A stretch of 64,000 nucleotides of DNA. Source: DVED01 sp963838375. Lineage in GTDB: Bacteria > Cyanobacteriota > Cyanobacteriia > Cyanobacteriales > Geitlerinemataceae. The stretch covers positions 186,001 to 250,000 of the forward strand of contig CAWIQY010000015.1 in assembly GCA_963838375.1 (NCBI GenBank), read 5' to 3'. Position numbers and translations under genes: made by a program. This document shows, piece by piece, positions 9,353 to 16,628 of the stretch; the first letter of the stretch is position 1, and every line of letters starts with the position of its first letter. The notes beneath the pieces are model-generated. The model searched no databases. It worked only from the letters and a program-made list of their open reading frames with translations, and was not told where the DNA came from.

Positions 9353-9934
9353 ATGATCCAAATTGCCTTATTCGGAACTAGTGCCGACCCACCGAATATT
9401 GCCCATCGGGCTATTCTACAATGGTTGTCCCAACACTTCGATTGGGTTGCCATTTGGGCATCGGATAATCCGTTTAAATCCAACCAAACGTCGATCGAGC
9501 ATCGTTGGAAAATGCTTAAATTGACGATCGAAGACTTACAAAATGGCGATCGTGGAGTTTCTTCCTGTCACAACATCAGTGTCTACCCGCAACTGAGCAG
9601 TTCTAAAGCTTTGTATAGCGTTCAAAAAGCTAAATCGTATTGGTCTAATGCCACTTTTACCTTTGTCATTGGTGCCGATCTTGTTCCTCAGTTATCTCGC
9701 TGGTATTGTTTTGAAGAGTTATTACAACAGGTTCGGATTTTAGTGATTCCTCGTCCAGGTTGTTCGATCGACCCCGATGATTTGGAAACATTGAGGAAAA
9801 TCGGTTGTATTGAAATCGCCGACTTGCAAATGCCAGATGTGTCTTCCACTCTGTATCGAAAAACAAAAGAAGCATCAGCAATTTCGGACAAAGTAAAATA
9901 TTATATCGATCAAGAGAATTTATATCGATCGTAA
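9353..9934 (+). CDS. nadD: Nicotinate-nucleotide adenylyltransferase
   Basis: 193-residue nucleotidyltransferase that converts nicotinate mononucleotide plus ATP to deamido-NAD. The N-terminal P-loop region reads FGTSADPPNIAH and the C-terminal ATP-binding motif SSTLYR matches SSTxxR. The usual (H/T)xGH at residues 16-19 is NIAH here: the last His is kept, but the first position and the Gly are changed. This is unusual, though cyanobacterial forms already vary at this site. It lies 65 bp after pncB and 29 bp before the NrtR-like gene, consistent with one transcript. Confidence 0.85.
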   Translation: MIQIALFGTSADPPNIAHRAILQWLSQHFDWVAIWASDNPFKSNQTSIEHRWKMLKLTIEDLQNGDRGVSSCHNISVYPQLSSSKALYSVQKAKSYWSNATFTFVIGADLVPQLSRWYCFEELLQQVRILVIPRPGCSIDPDDLETLRKIGCIEIADLQMPDVSSTLYRKTKEASAISDKVKYYIDQENLYRS

Positions 9935-9963
9935 ATCATGACAAAAAAGAAGGAACGCTAAGT

Positions 9964-10701
9964 GTGAGAGATTTTCCTGAATCTAATCGCTCTACCCCTT
10001 TCAAACTTGAAAACTTTAAAGTGGGTGTAGACAATGTAATATTCTCCGTTGATATGAGCCAAAATCGTGTACTAGTATTATTAGTAATGCGACAAGAAAA
10101 CCCATTTTTAGGTCAGTGGAGTTTACCCGGAACTTTAGTTCGTCACGGAGAATCACTTGAGGAGGCGGCATCTCGAATTTTATCCGAAAAAATTCGAGTT
10201 CAAAATATTTATCTCGAACAGCTATATACTTTCGGACAACCGGGGCGAGATCCTCGAGAATCTCCAGAGAGTTTTGGTGTTCGCTATTTATCCGTTAGTT
10301 ACTTTGCTCTGGTTCGGTTTGAAGAAGCAACATTGATTGCCGATGGCGTAACGGGAATTGCCTGGTATTCCCTCGATCGAGTCCCGAAACTTGCCTTCGA
10401 CCACAATGAAATATTAGAGTATGGCTATCGACGCTTGCGGAACAAATTAGAATATAGTCCGATCGCCTTTGAAGTATTACCAGAAATGTTTACACTTAGC
10501 GATTTATATCAACTATACTCAGCGGTTCTCGGCGAAAACTTCTCGGACTACTCTAACTTTAGAAGTCGTTTGTTAAAACTCGGATTTTTAAGCGATACAG
10601 GCACTAAAGTTTCTCGCGGGGCAGGTCGTCCTGCAAGTTTATATCAATTCGATTCTAAAGCTTTCTCTTTGCTTAAAGATAAGCCTATGGTTTTTGTTTA
10701 A
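9964..10701 (+). CDS. nrtR: NrtR-like regulator (Nudix domain plus winged helix)
   Basis: 245 residues. The N-terminal half is a Nudix fold (VGVDNVIFSVD, LGQWSLPGTLVRHGESLEEA). The C-terminal 75 residues are a winged-helix domain ending in the NrtR-typical GAGRPASLYQFD. NrtR proteins repress NAD biosynthesis genes and sense ADP-ribose or related metabolites. The Nudix box is degraded: REUxEExGU reads RILSEKIRV, with only one of the metal-binding Glu residues kept, so it probably senses ligand without hydrolysing it. A GTG start is preceded by AAGAAGGAA (9949-9957). Sitting between nadD and nadE, it likely controls its own operon. Confidence 0.8.
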   Translation: MRDFPESNRSTPFKLENFKVGVDNVIFSVDMSQNRVLVLLVMRQENPFLGQWSLPGTLVRHGESLEEAASRILSEKIRVQNIYLEQLYTFGQPGRDPRESPESFGVRYLSVSYFALVRFEEATLIADGVTGIAWYSLDRVPKLAFDHNEILEYGYRRLRNKLEYSPIAFEVLPEMFTLSDLYQLYSAVLGENFSDYSNFRSRLLKLGFLSDTGTKVSRGAGRPASLYQFDSKAFSLLKDKPMVFV

Positions 10702-10758
10702 GCAAATTCGTGTCAACAACTTTAAGCACTCGCTTTTTTATCGTTCTATAAAACAGTC

Positions 10759-12469
10759 ATGAAAATTGCTATCGCCCAACTCAATCCCACGATTGGAAAC
10801 TTAAATTACAATGCCGCAAACATTATCCAATCTGCCAAACAAGCGATCGACAGAGAAGCAAATATTCTACTCACTCCCGAACTCTCTTTATGTGGCTATC
10901 CCCCTCGAGATCTTCTGCTAAATCCCAGTTTTATCGAGGCGATGGCAATCCAACTTCAAACCCTTGCCGAAAAACTTCCGCCATCTTTAGCAACTTTAGT
11001 CGGAATTGCCACACCGAACGATCGATCCCGTGTCATCGGTGGCAAACCCCTATATAACAGTATCGCGCTGTTACAAAAAGGTAAAATACAGCACATTTTT
11101 CACAAACGCTTACTCCCCACCTACGATGTATTTGACGAACACCGTTACTTTGAACCGGGTGGAAAAAGTAATTATTTTGAGATCGATCGCACTTCCCGAG
11201 AAGTCACCGATACTCCCTCCGATCGAACCTGGAAAATAGGTGTTACGATTTGCGAAGATTTATGGAATGATGAGGAGTTTTGGGGACAGCGAAACTATCC
11301 TCAAAATCCGATCGCCGAGTTGGCTAAAACTGAAGTCGATTTAATTGTCAATCTTTCGGCTTCTCCCTATACAGTAGGCAAGCAAGCATTACGAGAAAAA
11401 ATGCTTTATCATGCCGCAACTCGTTATCAAACGCCTATTCTTTATGTCAATCAAGTTGGAGGCAACGACGATCTAATTTTTGATGGAAATAGTGTGGCGG
11501 TGAATCGGTCAGGAGAAATTATATATCGATCGTTATCCTGTCAAACAGATTCGATCGTTCTTGAATTCGATCCCGAACAGAAAGAGTTCTTAAAAGCTTC
11601 GATCGCCCCTCTTCCCAAAATGCGACGAAGCAGAAATATGGAATGCCTTGGTTTTAGGCGTTCGAGATTATGTATATAAATGTGGTTTTTCTAAAATTGT
11701 CCTCGGTATTAGTGGTGGCATTGACTCAGCATTAGTCGCCGCAATTGCCACAGAAGCGATCGGCGCCCAAAACGTTCTCGGTGTCTTAATGTCCTCACCC
11801 TACACCTCCCCATCTTCTGTAGAAGATGCCCTTTCTCTTGCCAAAAATTTGGGAATATCTACTCACACATTTCAAATTGGCGACTTGATGCAAACTTACG
11901 ATCGCACTCTCGATCCCCTCTTTTCCGGTCTCGAACCCGGTGTCGCTGAAGAAAATTTACAATCCCGAATTCGGGGAGATTTACTCATGGCGATCGCCAA
12001 TAAACTGGGTCATTTACTCATTTCTACAGGCAATAAATCTGAAATTGCGGTGGGTTACTGCACTCTCTATGGCGATATGAACGGTGGACTAGCAGCGATC
12101 GCTGACGTCCCCAAAACTCGCGTTTTTACCCTCTGTAAATGGCTCAATACCCGCCAACCCGGAATCGAAATCATTCCCCGCAACATCCTCCTCAAACCTC
12201 CCAGCGCCGAACTTAAACCCGATCAAACCGACCAAGATTCCCTACCCCCCTACGAAATTCTCGACGATATTCTCCACCGACTGATTCATCATCATCAATC
12301 CCCCGCCCAAATTGTCGCAGCCGGACACGATCCCGACATCGTGAGTAAAGTCCTCCAGTTAGTCACTCGGGCTGAATTTAAACGCCGCCAAGCCCCTCCC
12401 GGCTTGAAAATTACCGATCGTGCCTTCGGAACCGGTTGGCGAATGCCGATCGCTGCCCGCCGCCACTAA
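10759..12469 (+). CDS. nadE: Glutamine-dependent NAD+ synthetase (frameshifted)
   Basis: About 570 residues once the frame is repaired. The N-terminal nitrilase-type glutaminase (1-285) shows all three catalytic residues: Glu in TPELSLCGYPPRDL, Lys in FHKRLLPTYDVFDEHRYFEP and Cys in ICEDLW. The C-terminal synthetase domain has the PP-loop SGGIDSALVAA and STGNKSEIAVGYCTLYGDMN. It amidates deamido-NAD to NAD, the last step. The first frame ends at 11679 and the second takes over near 11620, where DEAEIWNALVLGVRDY becomes readable. The span is 3n+1, and dropping one A from the AAAA at 11617-11620 restores it. As nadE is normally essential, a sequencing error is likely. Confidence 0.85.
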
Positions 12470-12656
12470 TACGGTTTAGCCCAACGTTATGACGATCGAT
12501 TCTCGCACAGAGGCACTTTTAGGCGTGTCTCTGTTTTTTTCTGGGAATTAAAAAGTTTTATTGCTAACGGTTGGCAACGTCAAGTAAAGCTATTATACTA
12601 CAGATGTACTACAAAGTTAGATAATCTTGACACAGGCAACTTGTCTAACTCTGATA

Positions 12657-12757
12657 CAGCGGTTCCCGGTATTATGCGGTACATCTAGAAGGGCGAATGG
12701 CATTCGCCCCTACATCAACCCAAAATTTTATGTACCTCATAGCTGCGAAAACCGCTG
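12657..12757. mobile_element. 101-bp MITE flanked by TA
   Basis: Terminal inverted repeats of about 28 bp begin CAGCGGTT and end AACCGCTG, with an inner GTACAT / ATGTAC pair. About 80% of the arm positions match. TA flanks both ends (12655-12656 and 12758-12759), the target duplication expected for IS630/Tc1-mariner-mobilised elements. The centre holds a perfect 9-bp hairpin GGGCGAATG-g-CATTCGCCC (12691-12709). It carries no coding region. It fills the middle of the 315-bp gap between nadE and rtcB and ends 27 bp before rtcB. Confidence 0.8.
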
Positions 12758-12784
12758 TAATTCCCATCACAGCCAAGACAGCTC

Positions 12785-13966
12785 ATGCCTTACAAACCTC
12801 TAGAAATCACAACGCCCAACCCCGTTTTATCCTGGGCGGGACACGATCTCAATAGCGAAGAACTAAAGATGGCAAACAATGTTGCCTCTTTACCCTTTGT
12901 GTACAAACACGTTGCCCTGATGCCCGATGTTCATTTAGGAAAAGGTGCATTAGTCGGGTCGGTTGTTGCGACCAAAGATGCAATTATACCTGCGGCTGTC
13001 GGTGTCGATATCGGTTGTGGGATGATGGCGGTTAAAACTCCATTTAACGCCAGCCAAATTGAGGGTAAGCTCAAGAAAATTCGATCGGATGTCGAAGCAT
13101 CAATTCCGGTAGGCTTCAACGCCAATAAAGATATCGATAAACGGGCAAACAATTGGCAAGGATGGCAACATTTTAAAGAGCTACATCCCGGCGTGCAAGA
13201 TTTGAAAAGTAAAGCCATGAAGCAGATGGGATCGCTCGGTGGTGGTAACCACTTTATCGAAGTTTGTCTCGACACAGAAGATCGCGTTTGGCTGATGCTG
13301 CATTCCGGTTCTCGGCACATCGGCAATATGCTGGCACAATGCCACATCAGCACTGCCAAAGACTTGGCAAAAATGACTAATACTTATCTTCCCGATCGCG
13401 ATTTAGCCTACTTTGTCACGGCATCACCCCATTTTCATGCCTATTGGCGAGATTTACAGTGGGCACAAAACTACGCTCGCTACAATCGGGATGTGATGAT
13501 GGCTCGTTTCAAACGAGTAATGGAAAAACACCTAGCAGGTGGCAAACCGATGAAGCCTCTTTTAGAAGTCAACTGCCACCACAACTATGCTGAAAAGGAA
13601 GTTCATTTCGGCGAAGATGTGTACGTGACCCGCAAAGGTGCAGTACGGGCTCAACAAGATGATTACGGTATTATCCCAGGTTCCATGGGCGCGAAATCTT
13701 TTATCATCAAAGGGAAAGGAAATGCCAGCAGCTATTGCTCGTGCAGCCACGGTGCAGGACGATTGATGTCTCGAAGCAAAGCCAAAAAAAGCTTTACCCT
13801 GGACGATTTGGTTGCCCAAACTCAAGGAGTGGAGTGCCGGAAAGACTCTGGAGTTTTAGATGAAATTCCAGGTGCTTACAAGTCCATCGATGAGGTAATG
13901 GCTCAGCAAGAAGACTTGGTAGAAGTAGTTGCCACTCTCAAACAAGTCGTTTGCGTCAAAGGTTGA
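12785..13966 (+). CDS. rtcB: RtcB family RNA ligase
   Basis: 393-residue GTP- and Mn-dependent ligase that joins RNA 2',3'-cyclic phosphate or 3'-phosphate ends to 5'-OH ends in RNA repair or tRNA splicing. Motifs in order: LMPDVHLGKGALVGSV, VGVDIGCGM (metal Cys), GSLGGGNHFIE, LHSGSR, EVNCHHNYAE and SCSHGAGR, whose His is the guanylylation site. The length suits the short bacterial branch. There is no archease or RtcR regulator beside it. It is followed by a strong intrinsic terminator. The upstream promoter region has been invaded by a MITE. Confidence 0.93.
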   Translation: MPYKPLEITTPNPVLSWAGHDLNSEELKMANNVASLPFVYKHVALMPDVHLGKGALVGSVVATKDAIIPAAVGVDIGCGMMAVKTPFNASQIEGKLKKIRSDVEASIPVGFNANKDIDKRANNWQGWQHFKELHPGVQDLKSKAMKQMGSLGGGNHFIEVCLDTEDRVWLMLHSGSRHIGNMLAQCHISTAKDLAKMTNTYLPDRDLAYFVTASPHFHAYWRDLQWAQNYARYNRDVMMARFKRVMEKHLAGGKPMKPLLEVNCHHNYAEKEVHFGEDVYVTRKGAVRAQQDDYGIIPGSMGAKSFIIKGKGNASSYCSCSHGAGRLMSRSKAKKSFTLDDLVAQTQGVECRKDSGVLDEIPGAYKSIDEVMAQQEDLVEVVATLKQVVCVKG

Positions 13967-13983
13967 ATATTGGAGGTTTGGAC

Positions 13984-14019
13984 AGCAAGGATTTGCCCAT
14001 AGCAAATCCTTGCTTTTTT
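13984..14019 (+). terminator. Rho-independent terminator of rtcB
   Basis: Perfect 12-bp stem AGCAAGGATTTG / CAAATCCTTGCT with a 7-nt loop, followed directly by TTTTT. It lies 18 bp after the rtcB stop codon. Confidence 0.92.
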
Positions 14020-14045
14020 CAAAATGATATTATCTCCGAATTCTG

Positions 14046-14423
14046 TTAAGCGAGCTGTCGGCTTTCCTCTTCTAGTAAATAGACCAAGTTGGCATTGCCT
14101 TGGGCTTTTGCTACCGCAATTCGGTGTTGCAAACGCTGGAGAAGATAAGAGTGATGGATTTTCGCGACTTCGGAGAGTTGGGGTTGAGCGATGTGTCCCA
14201 ATGCTGGAGTGGATGTGTTAACCGCTTGGATGTCACCGGTCGAAGTTGTCCGGTAACTCACACCGCGATATTTCAATTCCATCACGGGTTGGGCAATATT
14301 CATATGTCTGGGATAGCGGATATTCCAGGCTTGACCCCGATACTTACCCAAGACAAGACTTTTAGTCATTTCTGGGTGGTAAGGATTGTCTTCGTAACTC
14401 ACGCCGCGATAAGTCAGTTTCAT
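14046..14423 (-). CDS. DUF4278 domain protein
   Basis: 125-residue cyanobacterial protein. The DUF4278 signature MKLTYRGVSYEDNP opens the protein and a second copy, MELKYRGVSYR, occurs near residue 48. The C-terminal third (HHSYLLQRLQHRIAVAKAQG) is a likely helix. AGGAACGG precedes the ATG. Function is unknown. The two YRGVSY motifs suggest an internal duplication with a segment (NIRYPRHMNIAQP) between them. It is convergent with rtcB. Confidence 0.8.
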   Translation of the reverse strand: MKLTYRGVSYEDNPYHPEMTKSLVLGKYRGQAWNIRYPRHMNIAQPVMELKYRGVSYRTTSTGDIQAVNTSTPALGHIAQPQLSEVAKIHHSYLLQRLQHRIAVAKAQGNANLVYLLEEESRQLA

Positions 14424-15019
14424 AATTCACCGTTCCTGTTCGAGCTAGTTTGTAGAGAGAGAAGAGAGACGACCGCCCTTTGAAGAGCCAGGAAGCTGGG
14501 GTATCGCTCCCAACCCATTTTTGGAGGTTTTAGGCGTTTTAGACCTAAATATTTATTTTAATTCTGTATTCATTTTTACATTTAACTCGCTTTAATGTCA
14601 ACGTCTCTGGACATCAAACTCGCCCGAGACGTCAAAAATCTGCTAACCACCCAAACCGCTTAATCATCAACAGATTGCCGATCGAGTCGGCGTTGGGAAG
14701 GCGAAATTGCCCGAATTGTAAATTTTTATTCTGTATGGCGCTGCGATCGTGTAGGGATAACCGACCCTCGATAGGGGGTTCAACGTTCGGTTTTTTCACC
14801 CGATCGACGTGAATCTGGCAGAGTCGAGCGCTCAGAGGCAAGAATCTTTCAGATTTTAGTAACGAGCACTTGCCAAAATCGACTATGCTAGGTTAAATGT
14901 AAGTAATATGAATTTTCAGCGTCCAAATCAACGCAAAGGTAGTTAAGCACGACTGAAAATTCCTGTAGACACAAATCACACACAAACTAAAGTCTTTGCA
15001 CAACTTGGCAAGAGGTTAT
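14424..15019. other. 596-bp intergenic region, possibly with a small RNA
   Basis: No convincing gene. There is a 7-bp stem ACGTCTC/GAGACGT (14601-14632). A branched hairpin with outer arms AACCGA / TTCGGTT and an inner CCCT/AGGG stem ends in TTTTTT at about 14758-14799. The latter resembles a terminator but has no gene before it on the plus strand, so a small RNA is possible. Confidence 0.4.
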
Positions 15020-15238
15020 ATGAACCAGCAGGTTATACACCCGATGGTGAAGTTGCAGCGTCACCTCCGCTCATTAGTGGATTCGGAAATCGTTAAGCCC
15101 ACCGATAGCATCTGGAAAATCGCCTTCCTGTATGGAGACGAGTGGGAGTTTTGGAAAAAAGAACTGCAAGAGTTTGAATTTTCAATGCAAGATCCCATTA
15201 GCGAACTGCTAGCGGTGGAAGCATGGGATGAAGATTGA
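15020..15238 (+). CDS. DUF4327-like small cyanobacterial protein
   Basis: 72 residues from the ATG at 15020, chosen because AAGAGG (15010-15015) lies just before it; a TTG at 14996 in frame is less likely. The pattern (HPMVKLQRHLRSLVDSEIV, a short WKIAFLY-type stretch, a central acidic Trp-rich ELQEFEF and an end DPISELLAVEAW) resembles DUF4327, a family restricted to cyanobacteria and of unknown function. It precedes hemH by 126 bp and could share its transcript. Confidence 0.65.
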   Translation: MNQQVIHPMVKLQRHLRSLVDSEIVKPTDSIWKIAFLYGDEWEFWKKELQEFEFSMQDPISELLAVEAWDED

Positions 15239-15364
15239 CTGAGGGAGTCATTCCCAAAGTCGCAGTCGGGTCTCCAGAGTTTCCACCCATTCGGCGAACG
15301 ACAAAGGGCAGCCGATGTTAAAATCGGTAAATAATCTGAAAATTTTAGAAAAGCTGCTACAGTT

Positions 15365-16528
15365 ATGGGTCGTGTTGGTGTTTTACTTCTAAATCTAGGA
15401 GGTCCCGATCGGTTAGAGGATGTCCGTCCCTTTCTGTTCAACTTGTTTTCCGACCCAGAGATCATTCGCATTCCTTTCCCTTGGATGCAAAAGCCTTTGG
15501 CATGGATGATTTCCACACTGCGCTCGCAGCGATCTCAGGACAATTACCGACAAATCGGTGGTGGTTCTCCCTTGCGTCGGATTACCGAAGAACAAGCTCG
15601 AGCGATCGAAGCCAATTTACAGACTAAAGGGCAAGAGGCTAAAGTTTATATTGGAATGCGCTATTGGCATCCCTTTACCGAAGAAGCGATCGCCAGTATT
15701 CGACGCGATGGTATCGATCGGTTAGCAATCTTGCCCCTGTATCCTCAATATTCCATTAGTACCAGCGGTTCTAGCTTCCGGCTGCTAGAGCAACTGTGGC
15801 AAGAAGATCCGACCCTCGATCGGATCGACTATACAGTGATTCCCTCCTGGTACGAACGACCGGGCTATCTCAAAGCCATGGCGCAACTGATTGCCCGAGA
15901 GCTCGATCGACTACCCAGTTCTGACGAAATACATATTTTTTTCAGCGCTCACGGGGTTCCCGTCAGTTATGTCGAAGAAGCTGGCGATCCATACCAGCGA
16001 GAGATCGAAGACTGTACGCGCCTGATTATGAAGACGCTCGATCGACCCAATCCCCATACCCTGGCGTATCAAAGTCGTGTCGGTCCGGTGGAATGGCTGC
16101 AACCTTACACCGAAGATGCGATCGCCGAACTCGCTCGGCAAAAAGTGAAAGCGCTGCTAGTTGTGCCGATTAGCTTCGTCTCCGAACATATCGAGACGCT
16201 GCAAGAAATTGATATCGAATATCGAGAACTAGCCGAAGAGGCAGGAATCGATCGGTTTTATAGAGTTCCGGCATTAGACACCGATCCAACATTCATCGAC
16301 GATCTAGCCAATTTAGCACTCGAAGCTCTAGAAGCACCCTCGATGAAATTCGATACGGTTGCCCGCCCCCAGAAAAAAGTGAAGATGTATCCTCAAGAGC
16401 GCTGGGCATGGGGAATGACCCCGGCTGCCGAAGTGTGGAATGGTCGAGTTGCCATGGTGGGTTTCTTGCTGTTGCTGGCGGAAATGATTAGTGGTAGCGG
16501 TCCTTTGCACTATATCGGTTTACTCTAA
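15365..16528 (+). CDS. hemH: Ferrochelatase with C-terminal chlorophyll-binding helix
   Basis: 387-residue enzyme inserting Fe2+ into protoporphyrin IX, the last step of heme synthesis, at the membrane. Visible are the N-terminal GVLLLNLGGPDRLEDVRPFL, the active-site His in FFSAHGVPVSYVEEAGDPY and the SFVSEHIETLQEIDIEY segment with its conserved Glu. After a linker, residues 350-387 form the cyanobacterial CAB-like helix (ERWAWGMTPAAEVWNGRVAM) that binds chlorophyll and mediates dimerisation. The stop codon lies inside the first unit of a 14-bp tandem repeat. Confidence 0.95.
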   Translation: MGRVGVLLLNLGGPDRLEDVRPFLFNLFSDPEIIRIPFPWMQKPLAWMISTLRSQRSQDNYRQIGGGSPLRRITEEQARAIEANLQTKGQEAKVYIGMRYWHPFTEEAIASIRRDGIDRLAILPLYPQYSISTSGSSFRLLEQLWQEDPTLDRIDYTVIPSWYERPGYLKAMAQLIARELDRLPSSDEIHIFFSAHGVPVSYVEEAGDPYQREIEDCTRLIMKTLDRPNPHTLAYQSRVGPVEWLQPYTEDAIAELARQKVKALLVVPISFVSEHIETLQEIDIEYRELAEEAGIDRFYRVPALDTDPTFIDDLANLALEALEAPSMKFDTVARPQKKVKMYPQERWAWGMTPAAEVWNGRVAMVGFLLLLAEMISGSGPLHYIGLL

Positions 16529-16590
16529 TCGGTTGACTCTAATCGGTTGACTCTAATCGGTTGACTCTAATCGGTTGACTCTAATCGGTT
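16522..16590. repeat. 14-bp minisatellite starting at the hemH stop codon
   Basis: Five copies of ACTCTAATCGGTTG (16522, 16536, 16550, 16564 and 16578, the last one base short). The first unit contains the last hemH codons and the TAA (16526-16528), so the array arose by duplication of the gene's 3' end. Unit number can change without altering the protein. Confidence 0.93.
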
Positions 16591-16628
16591 TACCAATTGG
16601 CAGTCAGTCTGTCTCTGACACCTAACTG

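Noticed and set aside
11600..11680. Programmed frameshifting in nadE
   Set aside because: No slippery site with downstream pseudoknot is apparent; a one-base homopolymer error is simpler.
14632..14841. Minus-strand 69-codon frame in the 14.4-15.0 kb gap
   Set aside because: No ribosome site or family resemblance; it overlaps the hairpin structure.
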